Of a stretch of DNA of 16,124 nucleotides, positions 1 through 8,726 are shown in pieces; positions within the stretch are counted from its first letter, which is position 1; each line of letters opens with the position of its first letter. Below the pieces are notes generated by a model. That model ran no database searches and had not been told where the DNA came from. It saw only the letters and a list, made by a program, of their open reading frames with translations. The DNA is from CAYZUC01 sp964481705 (GTDB lineage Bacteria > Bacillota > Clostridia > Lachnospirales > Lachnospiraceae): the NCBI GenBank assembly GCA_964481705.1, contig CAYZUC010000065.1, positions 1 to 16,124 of the forward strand, read 5' to 3'. The translations under genes and the position numbers were made by a program.

Positions 1-195
1 ATATGATACCTTTAAATAGAATAAGTTTAGCATTATTAGCACTTAGCAAGTTTATATTGCATAATAAAATTGTTAAGTTTGTATACCAAAACTTAGGTAT
101 TATCTTATTCTTAAGAATCAGAATGTAATCGACTTCAAGTTCTATATATTAACCTTTACGATTAATAAACTCAGTTTGAAGTTACATCATTATTA
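1..195. other. Non-coding left edge
   Basis: I see no gene here. The stretch lies downstream of the minus-strand PHP gene. It contains a weak AT-rich stem (TAAGTTT at 74-80 pairing with AAACTTA at 89-95, 8-nt loop) and a longer-range pair (ACTTCAA at 132-138 with TTGAAGT at 176-182). Neither is followed by a convincing U-run on the minus strand, so neither is called as a terminator. Confidence 0.5.
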
Positions 196-1056
196 CTAAA
201 GCAGATTATGATTAAATTCAATATTATTTTGCTTACATATATAGTTTTTCATTGAGTTTACTATCTCATAATCTAAATTTAAACTTCCATTACCTATTCC
301 AATATGTATATCTGGCCTAAACTTTCCATGAAAATCACTCCCCCCTGAGATTAATAAATTGTATTTTTCAGCGAGTTGGATAAAGTTTTTTTCTTCATTT
401 AAAGTAAAGCTTGGATGATAGCACTCTATGCCATTTAAACCAAAAGATATTAGTTGTCTAACTAATATATCTAATTTTTCTAAGTTATTAGTAGTTCTAT
501 TAGGATGAGCTAGGAACGCCATTCCACCTGACCCTCTTATTGCAGCAATAGCAACTTCTGGAGAAGTCCTATATCCCTTATCTATATTCTTTAAAAACTT
601 ACTCATCACTTCTTCCTTATTTTCTGCATAACCCTTTTCAATTATCACTTTGGCTATGTTTTCCCTATTTATTCTGCCTGTTTTAATTCTTACTTCATCA
701 AAAGAAATATCTATTCCATAACCTTTTAGTATTTTAAAAATTTTAATAAGTTCCCTTACCTTATGAGTATTATACTTACTTATAGTGCTATTAAGAATTT
801 TTGAATTAATATTGATAAAGTATCCCAATATATGTAATTGGCTTTCATACTCAGTACTAAATTCTATTCCAGGTATTATTTCTATCTGATTTAACTCGCT
901 TAATGTCATTGCCTCCACTGTACCACCTATGGTATCATGATCTGTAATAGATATTGCTGTTAAACCATTATCTATTGCAAGTTTAAGCACTTCTTTTGGT
1001 GTCATAGATCCATCAGAAGCGGTTGTATGTAAATGTAAATCTATAAACTTATGCAT
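196..1056 (-). CDS. PHP-domain metal-dependent phosphoesterase (YciV/TrpH-like)
   Basis: A 286-aa protein of the PHP (polymerase and histidinol phosphatase) superfamily. Metal-ligand motifs appear in the expected order: HLH with H8 and H10 followed by D15, TDHD at 38-41, E65 in PGIEF, H75, H184 in FLAHP, H214, and SDFHG with D241 and H243. Length and motif order match the YciV/TrpH branch (about 280-295 aa). Studied members remove 3'-phosphate from nucleoside 3',5'-bisphosphates or digest short RNA 5'-to-3'; it should be cytosolic. The ATG at 1056 is preceded by GGGGGA at good spacing. It is transcribed alone, 362 bp from the end of the exporter gene, with its own candidate promoter, so it is probably housekeeping and not part of the biosynthetic operon. 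The superfamily call is firm; the exact substrate is inferred. Confidence 0.85.
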   Translation of the reverse strand: MHKFIDLHLHTTASDGSMTPKEVLKLAIDNGLTAISITDHDTIGGTVEAMTLSELNQIEIIPGIEFSTEYESQLHILGYFININSKILNSTISKYNTHKVRELIKIFKILKGYGIDISFDEVRIKTGRINRENIAKVIIEKGYAENKEEVMSKFLKNIDKGYRTSPEVAIAAIRGSGGMAFLAHPNRTTNNLEKLDILVRQLISFGLNGIECYHPSFTLNEEKNFIQLAEKYNLLISGGSDFHGKFRPDIHIGIGNGSLNLDYEIVNSMKNYICKQNNIEFNHNLL

Positions 1057-1418
1057 GTTATTCCCCCAAAAATATATCTTATTGTATCCTTGACAATCTA
1101 CACCACCTGCTCTTGAGTAAGATTTATAAAATTATTTAAATTCAAAATATAATATTAATTGACTTTTATACGCTATTCAAAATAAACTATTTTCAAATTA
1201 GAATCTTTTTTATTTTCTCCACAATTACTGATTTTAAGAAAGTTATACACGCCTGTATTGAATGAAAATTCATTGGTAAATTTTTTTGATGTCTAAGTTA
1301 TGGTAATAATGCTCAATTACCTTATTTAAATATTTCTAATAGGTAGGATGAAGCTATATGCAACTCTTCACATATATATGCCTACAAAATGGAAAACAAG
1401 TCAGTAATAATTCACTGT
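1057..1418. other. Intergenic region between the exporter operon end and the PHP gene
   Basis: This 362-bp stretch holds no supportable gene on either strand. It contains the PHP promoter candidate, and a perfect short palindrome AATGAAAATTCATT at 1260-1273. I find no GC-rich hairpin with a U-run downstream of the exporter gene, so the operon terminator is not identified. Confidence 0.5.
1152..1180 (-). promoter_or_regulatory. Candidate sigma-A promoter for the PHP gene
   Basis: On the minus strand, TTGAAT (1180-1175) and TAATAT (1157-1152) are separated by exactly 17 bp, about 95 nt upstream of the PHP start codon. The DNA is AT-rich, so chance matches are likely. This is the best-spaced pair I found in the 1057-1418 gap. 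Confidence 0.35.
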
Positions 1419-3275
1419 TCAGATTGTATAATACTGTGCTTGCGCATTCCACAACTTAAAATATTTACCATTTGTATCTGCCACTAATTTCTCATGTGTC
1501 CCTTGTTGAACAATATTTCCATTATCGAACACCATTATCGTGTCGCAAAATCGACAAGATGATAACCTGTGGGAAATATAAATTGCAGTTTTGCCGTTGA
1601 CTAAATCGTTAAATTTCAAATAAATCTCTGATTCGGATATGGGGTCAAGGGCAGATGTAGGTTCATCTAAAACAACAACTGGTGAGTTTTTGTACAACGC
1701 TCTCGCAATAGCAATTTTCTGTGCCTCACCGCCAGAAATCTCAATACCACTTTGTTCAAAATCTTTGTATAGAAAAGTTTCTACTCCATTATCCAATGTA
1801 TTTAACCTATTTGAAAATCCAGCTTGTTCTAGTCTTTTTTTCACGTTTTCTCCATCATAAGTAACCGACACTGCCACATTTTGAGCAATAGTTTGGGCAA
1901 AAAGTGTAAAATCTTGAAATACCACCGAAAAAACAGATATATATTGCTTATAATTGTATTCTTTAATATTAACACCATTTAATAAAATTTCTCCTTCTAA
2001 TGGGTCATAAAGACGGCACAAAAGTTTAATAAAGGTGGTTTTTCCGCTTCCATTCTCACCAACAATTGCGAGCTTTTGACAAAAATTTAATTTCTTGTTT
2101 ATATTTTTCAGTACATATTTTTCTGTCCCAGGATACTTAAAAGACACGTTTTTAAATTCGAACTCCATATTTCCCAAATCCTTTTGCGAAAGTACTTTAT
2201 CGCCTTTTACTTTTTTATCGGGAAGTTCCAAATAATCAAAATGCTCTTTAAGCTTAATATTATTAGCACGCATTTGTGAAAACGAACTCATAAAATCTGT
2301 AAAACCGGTGATAAATTGATTAATGCTTCCGCTGTAGACCACAATACTTCCAACACCGAAAAGTCCAGAAAGCGATTTCATGCCAACAAAAGCTAACACA
2401 CAGGCATTTAGAAGTACTGCGGCAGTAGCAATCATTATGTCAAAACCACTTTGAACATTAGCAAGTTTATTTGAACGTTCCTTTATGACCTCGAATTGTG
2501 ACATCTGTTCTTCAAGAACAAAATTTTTCTGATTGTATATTCTGATATCTTTACCAGCGTGATAACCACCTAAATAATTATTAAGATAGAAAAAGAAAAA
2601 TCGGTTAAAGGGGTTAAAGTCGCTTAATATGGAGAAGTTTTTCCTTGCTCCTGCAGAGTTAGCATACATCGAAACAGCAATGTTACCAATTATAATAAAG
2701 ATTAAAACAATGGATGAAATGGGAGATGTGAAAAATGATAAAATCCCCGTGTTGTGATTATTTGAAAATGTTGTAAATACTTTAAATGAAACAGCAACTG
2801 AAAATATAATTTGCGCAATACTCGTTGTTGCTTTCATTAGACCACCGTTTATAGACCAAATACCGCTGAATCCGAATTTTGCGTCCTCACGCATTTGATT
2901 GACCCAATTGTTCACTTCGGGATTCTCGATATTTTCATAGTCCATATTTATTGCTTTATAGCTTAAAAGTATATCATTTTTATCCTCAAACAGAAATTTT
3001 TTACTGCGTACGATGCGAGACAGATATTTGTTTAACATTGAAACGGCGAAATTTAAAATAACCATTACAACAACGAGGATTATCAATGAGAAAAGTGAAT
3101 TACCCCCTGCCAATTTGTCGAGAATAAGCCCTGACATAACAATATTAACAAACGGAGCAAGTGCAATAAACGTGTGCTGCACTACAATCAAAGCAGCAAG
3201 GTTGTGTTCTGTTTCATTAAAATATTTTATTCCTCTAAAAATTAACTTTAAATCTGACTTCAGATTTTTTAACAT
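1419..3275 (-). CDS. ABC exporter half-transporter, second subunit (fused membrane and ATPase domains)
   Basis: A 618-aa type I exporter half-transporter. The N-terminal part (about 1-340) has several hydrophobic membrane segments. The nucleotide-binding domain fills about 370-618: Walker A GENGSGKTT at 406-414, Q-loop Gln near 454, signature ISGGE at 513-517, Walker B VVVLDEPT with catalytic Glu near 538, and the ISHR His near 569. All catalytic residues are present. There is no N-terminal C39 peptidase domain, so it is not a leader-cleaving bacteriocin exporter. AGGAGG precedes the ATG at 3275, and the start overlaps the stop of the preceding ABC gene by 7 bp, indicating translational coupling. 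The partner has the same predicted length (618 aa), pointing to a heterodimer in the cytoplasmic membrane. The likely cargo is the product of the upstream thiotemplated pathway; self-resistance export is also possible. Local G+C is visibly higher than in the BtrH-like gene. Confidence 0.9.
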   Translation of the reverse strand: MLKNLKSDLKLIFRGIKYFNETEHNLAALIVVQHTFIALAPFVNIVMSGLILDKLAGGNSLFSLIILVVVMVILNFAVSMLNKYLSRIVRSKKFLFEDKNDILLSYKAINMDYENIENPEVNNWVNQMREDAKFGFSGIWSINGGLMKATTSIAQIIFSVAVSFKVFTTFSNNHNTGILSFFTSPISSIVLIFIIIGNIAVSMYANSAGARKNFSILSDFNPFNRFFFFYLNNYLGGYHAGKDIRIYNQKNFVLEEQMSQFEVIKERSNKLANVQSGFDIMIATAAVLLNACVLAFVGMKSLSGLFGVGSIVVYSGSINQFITGFTDFMSSFSQMRANNIKLKEHFDYLELPDKKVKGDKVLSQKDLGNMEFEFKNVSFKYPGTEKYVLKNINKKLNFCQKLAIVGENGSGKTTFIKLLCRLYDPLEGEILLNGVNIKEYNYKQYISVFSVVFQDFTLFAQTIAQNVAVSVTYDGENVKKRLEQAGFSNRLNTLDNGVETFLYKDFEQSGIEISGGEAQKIAIARALYKNSPVVVLDEPTSALDPISESEIYLKFNDLVNGKTAIYISHRLSSCRFCDTIMVFDNGNIVQQGTHEKLVADTNGKYFKLWNAQAQYYTI

Positions 3276-5125
3276 ATGAAATTGCCCTCCTCACTGTTTT
3301 TATAATATCTGCTTTGAGTTTCAAACATTTCAGCATATTTTCCGTTAAGTTCCATCAAGTCATCATGAGAACCTATTTCTATAATCTTTCCATCCTCAAG
3401 AAAGATAATTCTGTCACAAAAACGAGTGCTTGATAGACGGTGGGAAATGAAAATAGCAGTTCTACCTTCTGTTAATTCGTTATATTTCAAATATATTTTA
3501 TTCTCAGCAATTGGGTCGAGAGCTGCTGTTGGCTCATCAAGAATGACAATTTTACCCATCTTATATAGTGATCTCGCAATAGCAAGTTTCTGCTGTTCAC
3601 CACCAGAAAGATCGATAGCATCTTCCAAAATGCTTTTTAGAAGTAGTGTATCTACTCCATTTTTTAGTGTTTCTATTTTTTCAGAAAGTCCCGCAATCTC
3701 CAAAACCTTATTTACACGCTCATAATCTATGTTTTCTTTGGAACAAAATGCTATATTTTTGGCAATAGAAGCCGGAAGAAAATAAATATCTTGAAATACA
3801 GCAGAAAAAATTGAGTAGAATTCATCTCTGTTGTAGTCTGTTGTTTTTTTATCGTTCACAAGTATTTCACCTTCAGTAGGGCAGTACAAGCCGCATAAAA
3901 GCTTCACTAGTGTGGTTTTTCCCGCTCCATTTACGCCAACTATGGCTATTTTTTCACCTTTCTCAACTGTCAAATTGAAATTTTCAAATATTGTTTTATC
4001 GCTTCCCGCATATTTAAAACCAACATTTTTAAACTGTATCTTACAGCTTTCCTTTGGCAAGACCTCACCAGCACTGCGCTTTAAAGTGTCTTTCATATCT
4101 AAAAATTCTCTCAAATCGCAAAAATTTAGACAAGTGCTAAACATTGCGTTTATATTAGCTGAAAAATTCAAAAGCCATGTTGAAAATCCACCTATAACGC
4201 CAAAATACAATATAAAATCCGAAGCAGGCATTTTTTTTGTGAACATTGTATAAATAAGGAATCCTACAGCCACTCCATCCCGCAAAAGTGCAATAATTGC
4301 TGAAAGCAGGTCGCTTTTTAGACTCCTTTTTTCAACATATTTGTACCAGTACGTTCTTATTTTAAGTAAATCTCCTAAAAGCTCTGAAAACCAACCAAGC
4401 ATGTTGTAAAGCCTTATATCTTTTGCTTTGGAAAACTCACCTGCTGCCCGCTTTAGGTAATTTATTTTTCTATCCACCTGCACCCAATTTTTCTTTTTTT
4501 CATAATTCCATTTCGCTAAATTTCTGCCAATTAAATAATCAAGTACGGTTGTTCCGATTAAAAATAATATAAGCAGTGGGCTTAGCGTAACTAATATAAA
4601 GGAATAAGTAATAATTCCAAATAGATTTGTTGAGAGGTTCACTAAACCCATTACTATTTGGTCTGCTCCTACTTCTCTTGCACCCAAACTGTCCATGGGT
4701 CTAAACGAATTAAACAGCTTAATTGCCTTTTGCATAATTAATTGACCATTCTGGTTTTCTATATTCTCAAAATCGGTGTCCATAACTTTTTCACTGCAAA
4801 GATTCAAATATTGATAACGCAATATGTTGCCACCCCATTGCAGCTTATAAAAAGTATACCTATCCATTACATTCAAAATGAATAAGGTGCTCGAAAATAA
4901 AAATATATACAAAAGCAATTGAATAGGTTCAGAATTCGATTCAACAAAAGATACTATAAATTTTGACAAATATATACCTGTCAGCGGTAATACAACAAGA
5001 ACCGGCACACGAACTATACCTAAAAAAATTAGCGACTTATTCCATTGCCAAGTTTTTTTAAGCATAAATTTTAGATTATTTAACGAAGTGTAAGCCGACT
5101 TTTCCTTAGTTTTTTTCTCATACAT
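3269..5125 (-). CDS. ABC exporter half-transporter, first subunit (fused membrane and ATPase domains)
   Basis: The other half of the putative heterodimeric exporter: a hydrophobic membrane domain, then an ATPase domain with Walker A GVNGAGKTT, Q-loop in AVFQD, signature LSGGEQQ, Walker B IVILDEPT and an ISHR switch His. Both ATP sites of the pair therefore look catalytically competent. I start it at the ATG at 5125 (MYEKKTKEK), preceded by GGGATGTGA. That gives 618 aa, the same as its partner. A longer in-frame frame beginning with GTG at 5179 would overlap the upstream gene by 31 bp and has no ribosome binding site. From 5125 there is a 23-bp gap to the preceding BtrH-like gene. No peptidase domain is present. 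The substrate is unknown; context suggests the small molecule made by the carrier-protein enzymes encoded just upstream. Confidence 0.9.
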   Translation of the reverse strand: MYEKKTKEKSAYTSLNNLKFMLKKTWQWNKSLIFLGIVRVPVLVVLPLTGIYLSKFIVSFVESNSEPIQLLLYIFLFSSTLFILNVMDRYTFYKLQWGGNILRYQYLNLCSEKVMDTDFENIENQNGQLIMQKAIKLFNSFRPMDSLGAREVGADQIVMGLVNLSTNLFGIITYSFILVTLSPLLILFLIGTTVLDYLIGRNLAKWNYEKKKNWVQVDRKINYLKRAAGEFSKAKDIRLYNMLGWFSELLGDLLKIRTYWYKYVEKRSLKSDLLSAIIALLRDGVAVGFLIYTMFTKKMPASDFILYFGVIGGFSTWLLNFSANINAMFSTCLNFCDLREFLDMKDTLKRSAGEVLPKESCKIQFKNVGFKYAGSDKTIFENFNLTVEKGEKIAIVGVNGAGKTTLVKLLCGLYCPTEGEILVNDKKTTDYNRDEFYSIFSAVFQDIYFLPASIAKNIAFCSKENIDYERVNKVLEIAGLSEKIETLKNGVDTLLLKSILEDAIDLSGGEQQKLAIARSLYKMGKIVILDEPTAALDPIAENKIYLKYNELTEGRTAIFISHRLSSTRFCDRIIFLEDGKIIEIGSHDDLMELNGKYAEMFETQSRYYKNSEEGNFIC

Positions 5126-5148
5126 TATTTCACATCCCATTATCAAAT

Positions 5149-6663
5149 TTATTTTCTCAAAGAAATTGATAAAACACACAATTTAGACCAATCTGGAAGT
5201 ACAATACTAACAACGTTCTTCTCGTTATTCAATTTAATCGTTGTACAATAAATACAACCAATACCAAGCATGTTATCGGAATAAGTTTGGCCACGCATAG
5301 CTATTATCTCCCCATATCTTGCAAGCCCTCCAGAGTAAACATTTAAGGCAAGCTCTAAAAATTCATAGGTACCATCATCATAGTTTACAACAATGTCATC
5401 CACATAGCCGGAATGCATAGCAAATCCTAGAACATTAATTTCTGTGTATACCCCTAAAGCTACACCTATTTCTTGAGAATCACATGAAATACAATCAAAT
5501 GACTGAGTAATATCTGGAAACTTAAATGGTATTCCTTCCACATTCATAATCTCGTTATTAGGCATATTAGTGGTTAAGAAGTATTCATCAGCTTCCTTAC
5601 TCCCTAGCTCTCTAAAAATCTTGAAATTGTAGTAAGGCTCTAATTTAACCATAACTGTTGAAGCATTTACTTTTCTAGCCTCTAACACTTCCTTTGCTAT
5701 GATTATTTTATCGAGAATTTCTCTTTCATAATTTGCAATATCCTTTAATCTTAACACACTATTATTAAACTTATCATTTGAATTACTGATTATTGAACGA
5801 TATATTCCATATTTTGCATAAGCCCATTTTTTCACACAATCAGTATACATCTTCGAAATTTCCAATAGAATATCTTCATTTGTTCTTTTATGCAGGTATT
5901 TAAAAACCATACCCATTGCATATCTTTGCCCATCAATACGAGTCATCCTAGTAATAAAGGGCTCCCATTTCAATGATTCGTTGTTATAATCCCTTATTCC
6001 TACTTCATTCTCAATTTTAAACTCGTTTATCATTAAATCTGCATACTCTTCTATGGCAGAGAACATATCTGCATACCCGTTTTTTGGTGATGTTACCTTT
6101 TTAATTATAGCATCTAACACTTCAACTTCATCAAATTGATATGTTTTATCTAAAAACTTAAAAAAGCCAACTTTTTCATATAGCGCTTTTTTAAAATTCT
6201 CAAGATTAATTCCATAAGCTCCTTCAAACCAACCCGGATCCATTACAAATACTTCATTTTCAGATATACCGCAAACAAGAATATCATGCGGATGATTTTC
6301 TTCTTCCTTTCCAAATGTTCTATGATATGGTAAATACATCGATTGTACAGTTGCTATTACAGCTTTTTTACTTTCGATATCTTTAATTATTCTTTGAGTT
6401 GTACATTCCACATCATCTATTGGAGAATATTCCAATTCTACACCACAATATCTTTTTAATAACTCTAAAAAATCGCCTTTGTCAAAATCAATGCGAGTTC
6501 CAATCTTTAAAGGATTTTTTGGATCTTTATCAGAGATAGAAAATCCCCATGATAAAAACAAGAATTTTTCATAATCAATTTTAACATGGTTCAGATAAGT
6601 TCCTATAAGTTCCTCAATAAAAGGAATTTCGAATGATACAGCTTGAATATTCATTATACCCAT
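5149..6663 (-). CDS. BtrH-like N-terminal domain protein with helical middle and beta-rich C-terminal domain
   Basis: I start this at the ATG at 6663 (MGIMNIQ), which follows GGAGG by 9 nt; the ATG at 6687 has no such site. The result is 504 aa. Residues about 5-160 resemble the BtrH N-terminal (papain/C39-like) fold, with His126 in HPHDILVCG and Asp142 in VFVMDPG. The usual nucleophilic Cys near the N-terminus is missing: that stretch reads AVSFEIPFIEE. Residues about 185-345 are helical and charged, recalling the region behind BtrH domains in larger homologues. Residues about 370-504 look like a beta-sandwich (VNYDDGTYEFLEL, LPDWSKL), similar to carbohydrate- or ligand-binding modules. In butirosin synthesis BtrH moves an acyl group from a carrier protein to an amine. 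With the Cys missing, this copy may be a scaffold, a binding partner, or an enzyme using other residues. The family call is by motif and is moderate. Confidence 0.6.
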   Translation of the reverse strand: MGIMNIQAVSFEIPFIEELIGTYLNHVKIDYEKFLFLSWGFSISDKDPKNPLKIGTRIDFDKGDFLELLKRYCGVELEYSPIDDVECTTQRIIKDIESKKAVIATVQSMYLPYHRTFGKEEENHPHDILVCGISENEVFVMDPGWFEGAYGINLENFKKALYEKVGFFKFLDKTYQFDEVEVLDAIIKKVTSPKNGYADMFSAIEEYADLMINEFKIENEVGIRDYNNESLKWEPFITRMTRIDGQRYAMGMVFKYLHKRTNEDILLEISKMYTDCVKKWAYAKYGIYRSIISNSNDKFNNSVLRLKDIANYEREILDKIIIAKEVLEARKVNASTVMVKLEPYYNFKIFRELGSKEADEYFLTTNMPNNEIMNVEGIPFKFPDITQSFDCISCDSQEIGVALGVYTEINVLGFAMHSGYVDDIVVNYDDGTYEFLELALNVYSGGLARYGEIIAMRGQTYSDNMLGIGCIYCTTIKLNNEKNVVSIVLPDWSKLCVLSISLRK

Positions 6664-6700
6664 AAATGTTTTCCTCCACTTTAACATAGATTTTATTCTT

Positions 6701-7405
6701 TCAATTTAATACGATATTTTTATTTATAATTTCTATTATTTCCCTGAAATTATTGTTAATATAGAAGTGTGATCCCAAAAAACAATGAATATCTAATTTA
6801 TCCTCAAAATAATCTTGCCAAGAATTAATGTCAACTGCAAACGGATCAGTAATGCCATAAAAAATATGACCATTAACCTTGCTTAAAATTGATTCTTGCT
6901 TGCAATATGTCTTAGTAAGATTATAATCACCACACAAAAGTGAAAGATAATATTTCCCGACTCTTGGATGTTTATATATATCTATATCTTCGATGCCTAG
7001 ACTTTGTAATTCTTTTATTATTTCGTTGCTTGATAATTGTTCCACATTTTCATGAAATCTATAAAATGGAGAAGTTCTCCCAGATAAAAAAACAGCCTTT
7101 GGCAAGTTCAATTGCTCAGTTTGAAACTTCAAGCTTATTTCATATGCCAAAAGAGCCCCTAAACTATGTCCAAATATATAAAAATTACTCGTATTAATTT
7201 TATTTTTAATGATTTTAAATAAGTCCAAAGTTGCCTCATCAAAATCATTGTATTTTCCATCATATTTTCTAATTCCTCTACCAGCCATTTCAATTAGTTC
7301 AACTTGAATGTTCGGACTAAAATGAGCTAACCATCTATTATAGTATTTTACACTGCCTCCGGAAAAAGGTAAAATAAAAAGTTGATGTTTAACTACATTA
7401 TTCAT
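6701..7405 (-). CDS. Type II thioesterase (alpha/beta hydrolase)
   Basis: A 234-aa alpha/beta hydrolase of the external (type II) thioesterase family that accompanies thiotemplated pathways. The N-terminus has the typical LFILPFSGGS segment. The nucleophile motif is GHSLG with Ser81, followed by GALLAYE. The likely rest of the triad is Asp187 in GITDP and His213 in GSHFYI. Length is normal for the family. The start is the ATG at 7405, preceded by GGAGG with a 5-nt spacer. The frame is open further upstream, but that part lies over the carrier-protein gene and has no ribosome binding site. The start overlaps the stop of the carrier-protein gene by 8 bp, so the two are translationally coupled. 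Family members hydrolyse mis-loaded acyl groups from phosphopantetheine arms. With no integrated thioesterase domain in this pathway, it might also release the product. Confidence 0.88.
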   Translation of the reverse strand: MNNVVKHQLFILPFSGGSVKYYNRWLAHFSPNIQVELIEMAGRGIRKYDGKYNDFDEATLDLFKIIKNKINTSNFYIFGHSLGALLAYEISLKFQTEQLNLPKAVFLSGRTSPFYRFHENVEQLSSNEIIKELQSLGIEDIDIYKHPRVGKYYLSLLCGDYNLTKTYCKQESILSKVNGHIFYGITDPFAVDINSWQDYFEDKLDIHCFLGSHFYINNNFREIIEIINKNIVLN

Positions 7406-7661
7406 TGAAACCTCCGGACTGATTTTTTTGGATTTGTACAACTCTAATAAGATCATTAACGGTTTCATAAGATGCAAAATCCAAGTCAGAGTCATCCAAC
7501 TCAATTTTAAATTCCGTTTCAAGTGTAACAATTATTTCGATAAAAAGTAAAGACTCAATGTTTAAATCAGATATGGCTGTATCTTTTGACAAATCTTCAC
7601 AGTTAATGTCAAGTTTACTTTTTAGAATTTCAATTATTTGCCTTTCTATTTTATCATTCAT
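7398..7661 (-). CDS. Discrete acyl/peptidyl carrier protein (ACP-B)
   Basis: An 87-aa acidic four-helix carrier protein. The phosphopantetheine attachment Ser is Ser37 in DLNIESLLFIEI; Glu before Ser replaces the more common Asp (DSL). The start at 7661 (MNDKIER) is chosen because GGAGA lies 8 nt upstream; an ATG 15 bp further upstream overlaps that site. The gene sits 84 bp after the papain-like gene and overlaps the thioesterase gene by 8 bp. It is clearly different in sequence from the other carrier protein in this operon (10704-10949). Two dedicated carriers suggest two distinct building blocks, or hand-off of one chain between carriers. No phosphopantetheinyl transferase is in the window, so activation must come from elsewhere. 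Confidence 0.88.
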   Translation of the reverse strand: MNDKIERQIIEILKSKLDINCEDLSKDTAISDLNIESLLFIEIIVTLETEFKIELDDSDLDFASYETVNDLIRVVQIQKNQSGGFNE

Positions 7662-7745
7662 ATAACCAATCTCCATTTATTGAAAAAGAAACTTTCAATT
7701 ATATTTCTATTTATAGGTTTAAATCATTGTATTAAACAGCTTAAC

Positions 7746-8654
7746 TTAGTTTTTAGAATTTTTCAAAATCAGACTCAATTCATTTTTCCACTTATAATCC
7801 AGTTCAAATATTTCAAGTAACAATGCGTTTACTGAATCATTTTTAATTTTTTTTCTAAGCCTATACGCTTCAATGATTGAGAATAAATTATCAAGCCGGT
7901 TTATAACTAACTCCAAATTATTAACTGTAGTATTTAGTAAGAGTTTTGTATCTTCAATAAACCATTTCAAAAATAGTTTTATTCTGTTTCTAGAAATTCT
8001 TAAAATACCAATTGCATCTCTGAAATACAGTAAATTCTCATCACCAAGTACTAATTCCTTAAATATTTCTTGTTCGTTTGTTATACTATTTATTATATAT
8101 AACTGTGCTTCCTTTTTGAATTCTTCATGTTTATTTTCATCAAGAACATCAAAATATGAATATCTTGACATAAATGCATCTTCAAATAATGCTTTTGTTA
8201 TTTCTAACTTTCTAGTGGGTGTATCATCCAAAAAAACAACAGAAGTGTCTGAATAACCAATCACCGAAACAAAATGATCCTCTCTCCAAGGAGCAATATT
8301 CCCCTGTTTAGGTAATTTATTATAGTCAACCATCGCAAGTAAAGGCAACCCATTAATAATGTTATTTTCCAATACTTTCATAAAGCTGTCAAAAGATGAA
8401 TCAAACGAATGCATTTGCATAAGTCCAATTTTTTTACCGGTAACGAATACTCTTTCTAGCTTGTAATATTGTAAATATGTAAATTTATTGTCAATAAAGT
8501 CGTGAACTGTCTGTAACAACGGCACATAGCTTTTGTAAAAAACGGATTGAAATGGTAGATCAAGAAACTTTAATACTGATAAATAATAATTTTCAACACA
8601 TGATATTCCGAAAATGTTTTCAAGTAGATCTGTATTCATTTGTAGTTTTTTCAC
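7746..8654 (-). CDS. Papain-like (BtrH_N/C39-like) cysteine protein, putative acyl- or amide-forming enzyme
   Basis: A 302-aa protein with the order of residues expected of a papain-fold enzyme: Cys19 in GISCVENYYLS, His127 in EDHFVSVIGYS and Asp143 or Asp144 in VFLDDTP. The His-to-Asp spacing of 16 equals that of the BtrH-like protein in the same operon. About 140 helical residues follow, without a recognisable domain. No signal peptide or membrane segment is seen, so it should be cytosolic. The start is a GTG at 8654, preceded by GGGGA with a 6-nt spacer and directly abutting the stop codon of a 23-codon reading frame. Relatives in butirosin and closthioamide biosynthesis use a catalytic Cys to transfer carrier-bound acyl groups to amines. 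I infer a similar role with ACP-A or ACP-B as donor. A peptidase role is less likely next to carrier proteins. Confidence 0.6.
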   Translation of the reverse strand: MKKLQMNTDLLENIFGISCVENYYLSVLKFLDLPFQSVFYKSYVPLLQTVHDFIDNKFTYLQYYKLERVFVTGKKIGLMQMHSFDSSFDSFMKVLENNIINGLPLLAMVDYNKLPKQGNIAPWREDHFVSVIGYSDTSVVFLDDTPTRKLEITKALFEDAFMSRYSYFDVLDENKHEEFKKEAQLYIINSITNEQEIFKELVLGDENLLYFRDAIGILRISRNRIKLFLKWFIEDTKLLLNTTVNNLELVINRLDNLFSIIEAYRLRKKIKNDSVNALLLEIFELDYKWKNELSLILKNSKN

Positions 8655-8726
8655 TTATATTCCCCATTTTTTAGTAGTCTTTATATTCACAGCGACAATA
8701 TCTCTTATTTTCATTTCATAGCTCAT
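8655..8726 (-). CDS. Possible 23-codon coupled reading frame
   Basis: A short frame starts with ATG at 8726, overlapping the last codons of the broken CYTH gene, and ends with TAA exactly abutting the GTG start of the papain-like gene. It begins MSYE, as does ACP-A (10949), and then turns basic. No good ribosome binding site of its own is visible, and no known peptide family is recognised. It may be the stump of a deleted second carrier-protein gene, or simply chance coding in the leader of the next gene. Confidence 0.2.
   Translation of the reverse strand: MSYEMKIRDIVAVNIKTTKKWGI

Noticed and set aside
132..182. Long-range inverted repeat as the PHP gene terminator
   Set aside because: It has only 7 paired bases with a 37-nt loop and no U-run.
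1260..1273. Palindrome AATGAAAATTCATT as a terminator
   Set aside because: The stem is almost all A/T and short, and no U-run follows directly on either strand.
1639..1860. Plus-strand open frames inside the exporter genes (also 3013-3279, 3426-3725, 3912-4253)
   Set aside because: They are antisense to well-supported ABC domains, lack ribosome binding sites and match no family.
5126..5179. Longer N-terminus of the first exporter subunit from GTG at 5179
   Set aside because: No ribosome binding site is present, it overlaps the previous gene by 31 bp, and the ATG at 5125 gives the same length as the partner subunit.
7406..7531. Longer N-terminus of the thioesterase
   Set aside because: This part is out-of-frame reading of the carrier-protein gene; GGAGG directs the start at 7405.
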